A program made the translations under genes and the position numbers. Source: a bacterium (lineage in GTDB: Bacteria; UBA9089; CG2-30-40-21; SBAY01). From it: a stretch of 6,831 nucleotides of DNA. The DNA lies in assembly GCA_040757115.1 (NCBI GenBank), contig JBFLYA010000199.1:1-6831 (forward strand), read 5' to 3'. Positions 1 through 6,479 of the stretch are shown here, piece by piece. The number at the start of each line of letters is the position of its first letter. Position 1 is the first letter of the stretch. The notes under the pieces were generated by a model. The model was given only the letters and a program-made list of their open reading frames with translations. It made no database searches and had not been told where the DNA came from.

Positions 1-18
1 AGAGCAAAATGCAAAAAG

Positions 19-181
19 CAAATATAAAAATTACATATCAAAATGTAAAATTATCTCTTTCCTTTCAGCGTTAAAATACTTGAAGCAAAGATATTACCAA
101 ATTCCTCCAACTCTTTGAGAAATCCTGCTACTTCCTCTTTGAAATTTGATTTGTAATTTTGCATTTTGATATTTATATTTG
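19..181. repeat. Imperfect inverted repeat enclosing a small ORF
   Basis: Bases 35-53 and 154-172 are inverted copies of each other with one mismatch in 19. The pairing continues outward from the left arm to base 19 and from the right arm to base 181 if a 7-nt insertion in the left arm is allowed. The enclosed ~100 bp is less AT-rich than the arms. A related direct repeat (CAAAATGCAAAA-like) lies at 5-17 and 39-50. The arrangement, AT-rich arms around a non-repetitive core, resembles a small mobile or palindromic cassette, but I see no terminal duplication and do not assign a family. Confidence 0.6.
51..164 (-). CDS. Possible small or remnant ORF, 37 aa, unrecognised
   Basis: An ATG at 164-162 opens a 37-codon frame ending in TAA at 53-51. 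The peptide (starts MQNYKSNFKEEV, ends LTLKGKR) looks like one amphipathic helix rich in Glu, Lys, Phe and Leu, followed by a basic tail; it has no signal peptide or membrane segment. The start lies in the right arm and the stop in the left arm of the surrounding inverted repeat, so the frame fills the cassette. The composition looks more protein-like than random AT-rich spacer, which suggests either a tiny gene or the end of a decayed larger one. No Shine-Dalgarno sequence precedes it; upstream is a GATATTT tandem repeat. I do not recognise the family, and it may not be expressed. Confidence 0.25.
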   Translation of the reverse strand: MQNYKSNFKEEVAGFLKELEEFGNIFASSILTLKGKR

Positions 182-215
182 ATATTTAATATTTGATATT
201 TGATATTTGATATTT
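168..215. repeat. 7-bp tandem repeat, GATATTT unit
   Basis: About seven head-to-tail copies of GATATTT fill this stretch. One copy lacks its first base (175-180) and one has A for G (188-194); the last three (195-215) are perfect. It overlaps the right arm of the inverted repeat and lies directly upstream of the small minus-strand ORF. Such a tract is prone to slippage and could vary between strains. Confidence 0.85.
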
Positions 216-254
216 ATTTGTTGTCTCCCTCAAATCCTATTTTGCAGAACCCTA

Positions 255-293
255 TACACTATTTTAACCTTTATGCTAGATTAAGACACCACC
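255..293 (+). repeat. 39-bp copy of the right end of the 3' inner element
   Basis: These 39 bases match 6641-6679 at 38 positions; the only difference is T at 265 against C at 6651. The match ends at base 293 with GACACCACC, exactly where the inner element in the 3' repeat region ends (6679), and the flanks on both sides are unrelated. It therefore looks like a truncated relic or solo end of the same mobile repeat. No GGTGGTGTCT left end is visible in bases 1-254. Confidence 0.85.
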
Positions 294-300
294 AGATTCT

Positions 301-356
301 GTAACTGTTCACCGCAGAGACGCAGGCGTCTCTGTGTCTCTGCGGTGAACGGTTAC
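301..356. repeat. 56-bp palindromic repeat at the dgt 3' end
   Basis: The arms 307-321 and 336-350 (GTTCACCGCAGAGAC / GTCTCTGCGGTGAAC) are perfect complements. Pairing extends through a U-G wobble (306/351) to GTAAC/GTTAC (301-305/352-356), giving a 21-bp stem with a 14-nt loop. A competing 8-bp hairpin (315-322 with 327-334, loop CAGG) is also possible. Its GC content is well above the surroundings. The outer end TGAACGGTTAC (346-356) is identical to the right terminus of the element at 6804-6814. The dgt stop codon (355-353) lies in the right arm. There is no T-run on the dgt-downstream side, so it is not a standard intrinsic terminator, though the hairpin could stabilise the mRNA end. Confidence 0.85.
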
Positions 357-1390
357 CTTCCTTCTATCCATGGTTTGGGTAAAAAGACATCTTCATATAA
401 CAATAGTGCCTCTCGGTCGCTTAATCCAGCAAGGAAATCAGTAATTATTCGTAATAAAGGGGTATCTTGAGCTAAAAAGTTCATCTTCTTCAAGACATAA
501 TCAGGATTTTTCATAAAATGTTCAAACAACTCGTTTAAAACCCTGGTAGCTTTATTCGTCTCCTGCATAATCTTTGGATGAGGATAGACATTTTCATAAA
601 GATAGTTGCGGAGTGTATTTGTTGCCTCTAAAATCTCATCACCCATCGTGATAGCATTTTTATCCTGACTATTGAATATTATATCTGCCACCATAGTATT
701 AATCCTTGAAGAATGCTTATTACCTAAAATACGAATAGGAGAGGAAGGTAAATCTTTAAATCTTATTACTTTTGATAAAATCGCATCTTCAATATCATGG
801 TTGACATAGGCAATACTATCAGCTAATCTAACTATTTCTCCTTCTAATGTTATAGGTTTTGAATCCTGCGGATTAACAAATAGGCTTGTTGCTCCTCGAG
901 AATGTTTTAAGATTCCATCTTTTGTTTCAAAGGTTAAATTTAGCCCCTGACCTCCTTTTTCCAGGATTTCAACCACCCGAATACTTTGTTCGTTATGTCT
1001 AAATCCACCAGGGCATATTTCATCTAACGCCTTTTCTCCGGCATGACCAAAAGGTGGATGTCCTAAATCATGTCCTAATGAAATGGCCTCAACCAGATCT
1101 TCATTTAACCGTAATGCTCTGGCAATTGTTCGGGCAATCTGAGAAACCTCGATGGTGTGGGTTAATCTTGTCCTCAATGCCTCATGGGTGGGGATTAGAA
1201 ATACCTGCGTTTTATATTTCAACTGTCTAAATGATTTAGAATGAATAATTCTATCCCGGTCCCGTTGATATGCGGTTCGGATTTTACAATCTTCTTCTTT
1301 TTTACTTCTTCCACGGGTTTTGGAAGAAAGTGCCGCATAAGGTGACAATCTTCTAACTTCTTCTTCTTCAGCTAATTGACGAATAAGCAT
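353..1390 (-). CDS. dgt: HD-domain dNTP triphosphohydrolase (dGTPase-like)
   Basis: The 345-aa product belongs to the dGTP triphosphohydrolase-like family, cytosolic metal enzymes that split dNTPs into deoxynucleoside and tripolyphosphate and help set dNTP pools. The N-terminal region has the family block RDRDRIIHSKSFRQLKYKTQVF (split here: RDRDRIIHS at about 43-51, then KTQVF at 60-64). The HD metal ligands are visible: His78 in RLTHT, His107-Asp108 in GHDLGH, and Asp191 in RLADSIAY; His111 and His116 of HPPFGH are also conserved. The C-terminus ends in LYEDVFLPKPW, the usual ending of this family, so the protein is full length. The ATG at 1390 is supported by GAGGGA 8 nt upstream. It lies 109 bp downstream of lysS, possibly in the same transcript. 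The TAA stop lies within the arm of the palindrome at 301-356. Substrate preference (dGTP or other dNTPs) cannot be read from sequence. Confidence 0.95.
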   Translation of the reverse strand: MLIRQLAEEEEVRRLSPYAALSSKTRGRSKKEEDCKIRTAYQRDRDRIIHSKSFRQLKYKTQVFLIPTHEALRTRLTHTIEVSQIARTIARALRLNEDLVEAISLGHDLGHPPFGHAGEKALDEICPGGFRHNEQSIRVVEILEKGGQGLNLTFETKDGILKHSRGATSLFVNPQDSKPITLEGEIVRLADSIAYVNHDIEDAILSKVIRFKDLPSSPIRILGNKHSSRINTMVADIIFNSQDKNAITMGDEILEATNTLRNYLYENVYPHPKIMQETNKATRVLNELFEHFMKNPDYVLKKMNFLAQDTPLLRIITDFLAGLSDREALLLYEDVFLPKPWIEGR

Positions 1391-1398
1391 ATCTATAG

Positions 1399-1404
1399 TC
1401 CCTC
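1399..1404 (-). promoter_or_regulatory. Ribosome-binding site of dgt
   Basis: On the minus strand GAGGGA ends 8 nt before the ATG at 1390. This is a normal spacing, it decides the start, and it contrasts with der and the oxidoreductase gene, which have no such site. Confidence 0.7.
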
Positions 1405-1454
1405 TTTTGTTATTTCAGTTAGCAATAGCAATAGAGTTTGTAGAGTTAAGAGAG

Positions 1455-1468
1455 ATTGTAATTACAAT
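1455..1468. repeat. Perfect 14-bp palindrome in the lysS-dgt gap
   Basis: ATTGTAATTACAAT is its own reverse complement. It lies about 65 bp upstream of the dgt start and 32 bp past the lysS stop. Without a loop it is a poor RNA hairpin, so a dimeric DNA-binding protein site is a possible reading. A chance AT-rich palindrome cannot be excluded. Otherwise the 109-bp gap shows no convincing promoter or terminator. Confidence 0.4.
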
Positions 1469-1484
1469 AACTCCCTAAAGTCTA

Positions 1485-1499
1485 TGAAACGGTTACCTT
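1485..1499. repeat. Element-end-like motif at the lysS 3' end
   Basis: The 12 bases AACGGTTACCTT at 1488-1499 are identical to 348-359 at the dgt 3' end. TGAAACGGTTAC at 1485-1496 differs from the element terminus TGAACGGTTAC (6804-6814) by one extra A. It sits 3 nt downstream of the lysS stop codon. No partner GTAA end or flanking duplication is visible, so it would be a solo or decayed end at most. Confidence 0.45.
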
Positions 1500-2873
1500 T
1501 CATTTTGGCCTTAATTGGGGAAATAACACTACCTCCCGAATAGACGGGATGTTCGTCAAAAACATAACCAATCTATCTATCCCTATCCCCAACCCTCCGC
1601 ACGGCGGCAGACCATATTCTAATGCCTGGATGTAGTCTTCATCTATTTTATCAGGATTTTGTTCTAAAAATCGTTTTCTTTGTTCTATTGGGTCATTTAG
1701 TTCGGAATAGGCATTACCAAGTTCTTCTCCATTGATGAAAAACTCAAATCGTTCAACTAATTCTGGGTTGTTTTGTTTCTGTCTGGCTAAAGGAGAAAGA
1801 ACGGTTGGATAATCCAGGAGAAATGTTGGCTGGATTAAATTTGGCTCAACCTTTTTATCTAAAATCTCTTTTAATATCTCAGCACAACTTTTATCTTTCT
1901 CGTCAGTTATCTTTCGCACATCCTCTAATTTTTCAATTTGGGCACCTGTCCATTTTGAAATTGCCTCATAAACCGTTATTCTTTGAAATGGTGGTGTCAG
2001 TTTTATTCCTTCCATTTTTAAAGATAGGTTATTTGCCAGATAAGATATAAGTTCTTCGATTAATTTCATCATATCGGTGTAATCTGCGTAAGCCTGATAA
2101 ACCTCTAACATTGTAAATTCAGGATTATGACGGGTAGAGACGCCTTCATTTCTAAAATTGCGGTTAAGTTCATAAACCCGCTCTAATCCTCCAACAACTA
2201 ATCTTTTAAGATAAAGCTCCGGGGCAATACGCAGGTATAAATCAATCCCTAAGGCATTATGATGAGTAACAAACGGCTTTGCCTCTGCCCCACCCGGGAT
2301 AGATTGCATCATTGGAGTTTCCACTTCTAAAAAATTATGATTATCAAGGAATTCTCTTATTAGTTTAACAATTTTACTTCGAGTAATGAATATTTCTTGA
2401 ACTTCATCATTTACGATTAAATCCACATATCTTTGTCTATGTCGAGATTCAATGTCCTTTAACCCAAACCATTCTTTGGGTAGCGGTCTTAATGATTTAG
2501 TTAAGAATGTCCATTGTTCAATCAGAATGGTTATCTCGCCGGTGTGAGTTTTAAATACAGGTCCTTTGATACCAATAAAATCACCCGTATCAACCTCTTT
2601 AAAAAGTGCGAAGTTGTCATCCCCAAGTGTGTCTTTTCTGGCATAAATTTGAATTTTACCTCTGGCATCTTTAATGTGGGCGAAGATACTTTTCCCATGT
2701 TCTCGAATAGCCATTAATCTACCCGCACAACTTACTCGTTCTTCACTGCCTTCTTTAAATCCTTCAATAATCTGCCTTGTTGTGTGGGTAACATCATATC
2801 TTTCTCCAAACGGCTTTTCCCAGAATGTTAATTTCTGTCGTCTAATCTCAAGTAATTCACTAATCTCTTCCAT
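1500..2873 (-). CDS. lysS: Lysyl-tRNA synthetase, class II
   Basis: The 457-aa product charges tRNA-Lys with lysine in the cytosol. The N-terminal OB-fold anticodon-binding domain covers about residues 45-125 ([22 protein letters not shown]). The catalytic domain has the class II motifs: motif 1 around [21 protein letters not shown] (181-201), motif 2 around [13 protein letters not shown] with [11 protein letters not shown] (232-257), and motif 3 [14 protein letters not shown] (427-440). ELNDP (391-395) and the C-terminal [12 protein letters not shown] are typical of bacterial LysS. It is shorter than the usual ~490-500 residues, mainly from a compact N-terminus and a short segment between motifs 2 and 3, with no core motif missing. 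The ATG at 2873 has an AGGAAAGGA site upstream and a promoter in the 65-bp gap after der. Confidence 0.97.
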   Translation of the reverse strand: MEEISELLEIRRQKLTFWEKPFGERYDVTHTTRQIIEGFKEGSEERVSCAGRLMAIREHGKSIFAHIKDARGKIQIYARKDTLGDDNFALFKEVDTGDFIGIKGPVFKTHTGEITILIEQWTFLTKSLRPLPKEWFGLKDIESRHRQRYVDLIVNDEVQEIFITRSKIVKLIREFLDNHNFLEVETPMMQSIPGGAEAKPFVTHHNALGIDLYLRIAPELYLKRLVVGGLERVYELNRNFRNEGVSTRHNPEFTMLEVYQAYADYTDMMKLIEELISYLANNLSLKMEGIKLTPPFQRITVYEAISKWTGAQIEKLEDVRKITDEKDKSCAEILKEILDKKVEPNLIQPTFLLDYPTVLSPLARQKQNNPELVERFEFFINGEELGNAYSELNDPIEQRKRFLEQNPDKIDEDYIQALEYGLPPCGGLGIGIDRLVMFLTNIPSIREVVLFPQLRPK

Positions 2874-2883
2874 TCTTTAAATT

Positions 2884-2892
2884 TCCTTTCCT
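2884..2892 (-). promoter_or_regulatory. Ribosome-binding site of lysS
   Basis: On the minus strand AGGAAAGGA lies about 10 nt before the ATG at 2873. It falls inside the short leader predicted from the promoter just upstream and fixes the start. Confidence 0.7.
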
Positions 2893-2900
2893 GTGGATTA

Positions 2901-2929
2901 AATATAACATAAATAAAGAAGATAGTCAA
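2901..2929 (-). promoter_or_regulatory. Sigma70-type promoter of lysS
   Basis: Minus-strand TTGACT (2929-2924) and TATATT (2906-2901) are separated by exactly 17 nt, each matching the consensus at five of six positions. Transcription would start near 2894, giving a leader of about 21 nt that contains the ribosome-binding site. lysS can therefore be transcribed independently of der. Confidence 0.7.
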
Positions 2930-2938
2930 GGGAAATTA

Positions 2939-4255
2939 TCAATGCGGTCTTTTTTTAAACTTAAGATGAATAGGGGTTGCTTTCAAATCAAGTCTCTGGC
3001 GAATTTGAGTTTGTAAATATCTCAAATACGCCGGTGAAACTAATCCGGGATGATTGACAAATAAGATAAAGGTTGGTGGTGAGGTGGCAATCTGGGTAGC
3101 GTAATAAATCTTTAATGTTTTACCTTTTAAACTCGGTGGATTACTTTGAGCATAGGTTAAATTAATAATGTTATTTAATGTCGAAGTGCTAAACCATTTT
3201 TTATGCTCCTGACCTACCTGTTCTATTAACATCAGTAATTTACTTATCCCTTGCCTGGTAATAGCCGAAGTAAATATCGACGGGAGATGAGAGAGATAAG
3301 GTATCTTCTTTTGAACATATTTTTTATATTCATCCATTTTGGGACGAGTTTTATCTATGGCTAAGTCCCATTTATTGATAACGATAATTCCCGAACAGCC
3401 AACCGATTCCATCTCGGTAGTAATCTTTTTATCCTGTGTCGAAACCCCTTCTATGGCATCAATCACAAGCAAGACGACATCTGCCCTTTTAATGCTTTTA
3501 ATCGCCCGCACAACGCTATAATATTCTAATTCCTGTCGGACCTTACTTTTCTTCCGAATTCCAGCTGTATCGATAAACAAAAAAGGTATATTTCCTTTTT
3601 TAAATAAGGTATCAATGGCATCCCTTGTTGTGCCAGGGACATCATCAACAATTGCCCTTTCCTGTCCTAAAATAGCATTTAAAATAGAAGATTTACCTAC
3701 ATTTGGCTTACCGATAATAGCAACTGATACAGGTTGGGTTTTTTCCACTTCCCGCTGGTAAGGTAAAAGATAGGTTATTATTTTATCTAATAATGTATTG
3801 ATATTTTTACCGTGCAAGGCAGAAATAGGAATAGGTTCACCCAGCCCTAATCTATAAAAATCGGCTAACAAGACCTCATTCAAATTATCTAATTTATTTA
3901 TAACTAAGAGGGTATTTTTTTGTGTTTTTAATAACAGGTGGGAAATTGTGGTGTCCTGCCAGATAAGTCCATCTTTTGCATCACATAGAAATAATATCAA
4001 ATCCGCCTCAGCAATCGCCACATCTACTTGTTTTTTTATTAATGTCTGGAATTTTTCTTCTAATGGCGAGCCAATGCCACCAGTATCAATTAGTGTCCAT
4101 TCAATTCCTTCCCAATCGACATTGCCATAATTTCTATCTCTGGTAACCCCGGGGGTGGCGTCAACTATTGCTTTTTTTTGCTGAATTAATCGATTAAAAA
4201 GGGTTGATTTCCCGACATTAGGTCTGCCAACAATTGCTACGACTGGTTTATTCAT
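2939..4255 (-). CDS. der: Ribosome-assembly GTPase Der (EngA)
   Basis: The 438-aa product is the double-GTPase Der, which associates with the 50S subunit and is needed for its maturation. Domain 1 shows GRPNVGKS (10-17), DTGG (57-60), NKLD (120-123) and SAL (145-147). Domain 2 shows GKPNVGKS (182-189), DTAG (229-232), NKWD (294-297) and SAI (330-332). A KH-like C-terminal domain (about 350-438) ends in HLKFKKRPH. Length and order are those of the family and all G motifs are intact. The ATG at 4255 is the natural N-terminus (MNKPVVAIVGRPNVGKS). No Shine-Dalgarno sequence precedes it; the promoter spacing predicts a leader of only about 3 nt. It is divergent from the oxidoreductase gene and 65 bp upstream of lysS. 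Confidence 0.98.
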   Translation of the reverse strand: MNKPVVAIVGRPNVGKSTLFNRLIQQKKAIVDATPGVTRDRNYGNVDWEGIEWTLIDTGGIGSPLEEKFQTLIKKQVDVAIAEADLILFLCDAKDGLIWQDTTISHLLLKTQKNTLLVINKLDNLNEVLLADFYRLGLGEPIPISALHGKNINTLLDKIITYLLPYQREVEKTQPVSVAIIGKPNVGKSSILNAILGQERAIVDDVPGTTRDAIDTLFKKGNIPFLFIDTAGIRKKSKVRQELEYYSVVRAIKSIKRADVVLLVIDAIEGVSTQDKKITTEMESVGCSGIIVINKWDLAIDKTRPKMDEYKKYVQKKIPYLSHLPSIFTSAITRQGISKLLMLIEQVGQEHKKWFSTSTLNNIINLTYAQSNPPSLKGKTLKIYYATQIATSPPTFILFVNHPGLVSPAYLRYLQTQIRQRLDLKATPIHLKFKKRPH

Positions 4256-4264
4256 AACACGGTA

Positions 4265-4293
4265 ATGATACTACATTATTTTCTGCTTGTCAA
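4265..4293 (-). promoter_or_regulatory. Sigma70-type promoter of der, near-leaderless
   Basis: Minus-strand TTGACA (4293-4288) and TATCAT (4270-4265) are 17 nt apart; the -35 is perfect and the -10 matches five of six. The expected start is near 4258, three bases before the ATG at 4255. This agrees with the absence of a Shine-Dalgarno sequence. The start site itself is inferred. Confidence 0.7.
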
Positions 4294-4312
4294 CAAAATT
4301 TCCAATTGACAA
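4287..4312. promoter_or_regulatory. Inverted repeat formed by two back-to-back -35 boxes
   Basis: TTGTCAA (4287-4293) and TTGACAA (4306-4312) are perfect inverted copies separated by 12 bp. Each half contains the -35 hexamer of one divergent promoter. Two polymerases could hardly bind at once, and a dimeric regulator binding here would block both. Whether the symmetry is an operator or only a consequence of two divergent -35 boxes cannot be told from sequence. Confidence 0.55.
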
Positions 4313-4334
4313 TATTTCTTAAATATGATATTCT
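4306..4334 (+). promoter_or_regulatory. Sigma70-type promoter of the oxidoreductase-cobD operon
   Basis: TTGACA (4306-4311) and TATTCT (4329-4334) are 17 nt apart; the -35 is perfect and the -10 matches four of six. The expected start is near 4341, two bases before the ATG at 4343, so the mRNA would be essentially leaderless. No Shine-Dalgarno sequence is present upstream of that ATG. Confidence 0.6.
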
Positions 4335-4342
4335 GATTAACA

Positions 4343-5299
4343 ATGGATAAGAGATTAAAAGTCGGTGTAGTTGGTAGTGGGCATATGGGTAGTTACCATG
4401 TGCGACTTTATAGTGAGTTATTAAATGTTGAGTTAGTGGGGGTTGCGGATATTAATGAAAAGCAGGTTAATCAAGTCGCCAGCCAGTATAATACTACACC
4501 GTTCACTGATTATACAAAATTATATGACAAAGTTGAGGCAGTAAGCATTGCTGTGCCAACAAGTGCTCATTATCGAGTTGGGAAGGATTTTTTAGAAGCA
4601 GGAATCCCTGTCCTCATCGAAAAACCTATCACTAATAATCTAACAGAGGCTAAGGAATTGATAGAATTAGCCAGAGAAAAAAACATAATTCTCCAGGTAG
4701 GGCATGTAGAACGATTTAATACCGCAGTTTTGGAATTGAAGAAGATTGTTAAAGACCCAATTTTTATAGAATGTAGGCGGCTTGGACCTTATAACAGACG
4801 AATAAATGACACGGGCGTAGTCTTAGATTTGCTTATTCACGATATTGATATTGTCCTGGGTTTAGTTAATTCACCAATTAATGAAATAAATCTTGCGGCT
4901 AAATCTATCTATTCTGAATATGAAGACATTGCTAATGTTCAAATTATCTTTGACAATGGTTGTATTGCTACCTTAACGGCCTCAAGGGTAACTGAAGATA
5001 AGATTAGAACATTAGCCGTCACTCAACCAGATGCTTATGTTGTCTTAGATTATGCCGAGCAAGAGCTGGATATTTATCGCCAGGGAACTTCAGAATACAT
5101 CATTACCCGAGAAGCGGTTGGCTATAAACAAGAATCATTTATTGAGAAAATCTTTGTCCATAAGGATAACCCATTAAAATTAGAATTGGTACATTTTGTT
5201 GATTGTGTATTAGACAAAACCGTGCCGATGACCCCTTTAGATGCCGAATTAAAGGCATTAGAGGTAACTTTACAAATTCAGGATAAATTAAAATTATAA
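4343..5299 (+). CDS. Gfo/Idh/MocA family NAD(P)-dependent oxidoreductase
   Basis: The 318-aa product has an N-terminal Rossmann fold with GSGHMG (11-16), the acidic VADINEKQ strand end (about 34-41), the family motif EKP (93-95), and a C-terminal alpha/beta domain. VGHVERFN (119-126), RRLGPYNRR (145-153) and DLLIHDIDIVL (162-172, with Asp162 and His166 at the usual catalytic positions) most resemble the oxidoreductases found within lipid A (lpx) gene clusters and the GnnA-type UDP-GlcNAc 3-dehydrogenases. A nucleotide-sugar substrate is therefore plausible but not proven. No lpx gene is nearby; its neighbour is cobD, 2 nt downstream. The start is the first ATG after the promoter and gives the expected N-terminus. 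Length is typical and nothing is missing. Confidence 0.9.
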   Translation: MDKRLKVGVVGSGHMGSYHVRLYSELLNVELVGVADINEKQVNQVASQYNTTPFTDYTKLYDKVEAVSIAVPTSAHYRVGKDFLEAGIPVLIEKPITNNLTEAKELIELAREKNIILQVGHVERFNTAVLELKKIVKDPIFIECRRLGPYNRRINDTGVVLDLLIHDIDIVLGLVNSPINEINLAAKSIYSEYEDIANVQIIFDNGCIATLTASRVTEDKIRTLAVTQPDAYVVLDYAEQELDIYRQGTSEYIITREAVGYKQESFIEKIFVHKDNPLKLELVHFVDCVLDKTVPMTPLDAELKALEVTLQIQDKLKL

Positions 5300-5301
5300 C
5301 G

Positions 5302-6363
5302 ATGGAAATAACCTATTCTCCATTCTCTCACGGTGGAAATATCTATAGATTTGGGAAAGATGTAATTGACTTTAGTGCTAATATCAATCCTTGTGGATTC
5401 TCATCTCAAGTAAAAAAGACGATTTATAAGAATCTGGATAAAATCATTCACTATCCTGATACAGAGGCAAAGATTACCACCCAAAAGATTGCCAGATTCT
5501 GGCAGATAAAGGAAGATAATATCCTTGTGGGAAATGGCTCAGTTGAACTTATTTATCTTATTGCCTTAACCTATAAACCAAAAACCGCTATTATCCCTCA
5601 ACCCACTTTTTGTGAGTATGAACGAGCATTAAAAACGGTCAATTCTAATATTAGATTTGACCAACTTCAAGAAAAAGAAGGATTTAGGCTGAATTTATCC
5701 TCTCTGTCTGAGGCAGAGATTCTTTTTGTTTGCAATCCGAATAACCCAACCGGGAATCTTGTTCTAAAAAACCGCCAGCAAATTGAGAAACTGACGATTA
5801 ACAAATTAGTTGTTGTGGACGAATCCTTTATGGATTTTTTAGCCGATGAAAAAAAACACACCTTAATCTACGAGGCAGTAAAATCCAGGCAAATTATTGT
5901 CCTGCGGACTTTTACCAAATTTTTTGGAATACCAGGCTTGAGAATTGGGTATTTAGTGGCTCACCCAGAAACAGTTTCTACCTTAAAAGAATATCAGATG
6001 CCCTGGAATACTAACTTGCTGGCTCAATTAGCCACTGAGGTAATATTGGATGACTCTGCATTTATAAAAAAGACATACCAACTCATAGAGAAAGAAAGGG
6101 AGTTTCTGTTTAATGAACTGACCAAAATTAAAGGTTTGTTCCCTTATCCTTCAGTTACCAACTTTCTGTTGATTAGAATAGAAAAGGATAGTGTTACTTC
6201 TTCAAATTTAGTCAATGACCTGATAAAAAAAGGGATTTTGGTAAGAGATTGTAGTAATTTCAGGTATTTAGACAATAAATATATTCGTTGTGCCATCCGC
6301 GAGCATAAAGATAATATTAAACTTATTGAGGCATTAAAGGAAATTTTTCCCAATGAAGTATAA
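5302..6363 (+). CDS. cobD: Threonine-phosphate decarboxylase, CobD type (PLP)
   Basis: The 353-aa product is a class I/II-fold PLP enzyme. The CobD features are HGGNIYRFG (10-18), DFSANINPCG (23-32), HYPD (50-53), GNGSVELIYLIA (77-88), CNPNNPTG (144-151), VVDESFMDF (171-179, Asp173 pairing with the PLP ring), TFTKFFGIPGLRIGY (203-217, with Lys206 as the Schiff-base lysine), and GILVRDCSNF (311-320). The last block together with the HGG start separates it from the related HisC. CobD decarboxylates L-threonine phosphate to (R)-1-amino-2-propanol phosphate for the cobalamin nucleotide loop. The ATG is 2 nt after the preceding TAA with no clear ribosome-binding site, so translational coupling is likely. 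No other cobalamin gene is visible. The TAA stop (6361-6363) touches the direct repeat of the downstream element. HisC or another aminotransferase is the alternative, less likely. Confidence 0.87.
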   Translation: MEITYSPFSHGGNIYRFGKDVIDFSANINPCGFSSQVKKTIYKNLDKIIHYPDTEAKITTQKIARFWQIKEDNILVGNGSVELIYLIALTYKPKTAIIPQPTFCEYERALKTVNSNIRFDQLQEKEGFRLNLSSLSEAEILFVCNPNNPTGNLVLKNRQQIEKLTINKLVVVDESFMDFLADEKKHTLIYEAVKSRQIIVLRTFTKFFGIPGLRIGYLVAHPETVSTLKEYQMPWNTNLLAQLATEVILDDSAFIKKTYQLIEKEREFLFNELTKIKGLFPYPSVTNFLLIRIEKDSVTSSNLVNDLIKKGILVRDCSNFRYLDNKYIRCAIREHKDNIKLIEALKEIFPNEV

Positions 6364-6369
6364 AAGTAG
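6362..6369 (+). repeat. Left target-site duplication of the outer element
   Basis: AAAAGTAG occurs here and again at 6815-6822, directly outside the two terminal inverted repeats. The match is exactly 8 bp and breaks on both sides. It overlaps the last two bases of the cobD stop codon, so insertion took place at the very end of that gene without altering the protein. Confidence 0.75.
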
Positions 6370-6471
6370 GTAAGCGTTCAGGTGGTGTAACAAAAGGAGA
6401 TGTGGAGATTAAGGAGATAGGGAGATATTATTAAAAAAATTGAAATTAATAGAAACTAATAGAAATTTATG

Positions 6472-6479
6472 GAAATTTG
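6472..6479 (+). repeat. Left target-site duplication of the inner element
   Basis: GAAATTTG here and at 6680-6687 bracket the inner element exactly, and the identity stops at 8 bp on both sides. The motif is AT-rich, so chance is somewhat more likely than for the outer duplication. Confidence 0.65.

Noticed and set aside
168-215. CRISPR array
   Set aside because: The unit is only 7 bp, with no spacers; it is a simple tandem repeat.
301-356. Intrinsic terminator of dgt
   Set aside because: The stem is strong, but it overlaps the stop codon and no T-run follows on the dgt-downstream side; its ends match a repeat family instead.
1391-1499. Promoter of dgt
   Set aside because: No TTGACA/TATAAT-like pair with 16-18 nt spacing was found; TTGTAA with TCTACA is too weak to call.
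1500-2873. Truncated lysS
   Set aside because: 457 aa is short for the family, but the OB fold, all three class II motifs and the normal C-terminus are present, and the start has a ribosome-binding site.
1805-2880. Three plus-strand ORFs of 67-81 codons opposite lysS
   Set aside because: They lie antisense to a complete, motif-rich lysS and show no recognisable protein features.
3339-4130. Two plus-strand 60-codon ORFs opposite der
   Set aside because: They are antisense shadows of the intact Der GTPase domains.
5667-6353. Two minus-strand ORFs opposite cobD
   Set aside because: They are antisense to a complete PLP-enzyme gene and have no supporting features.
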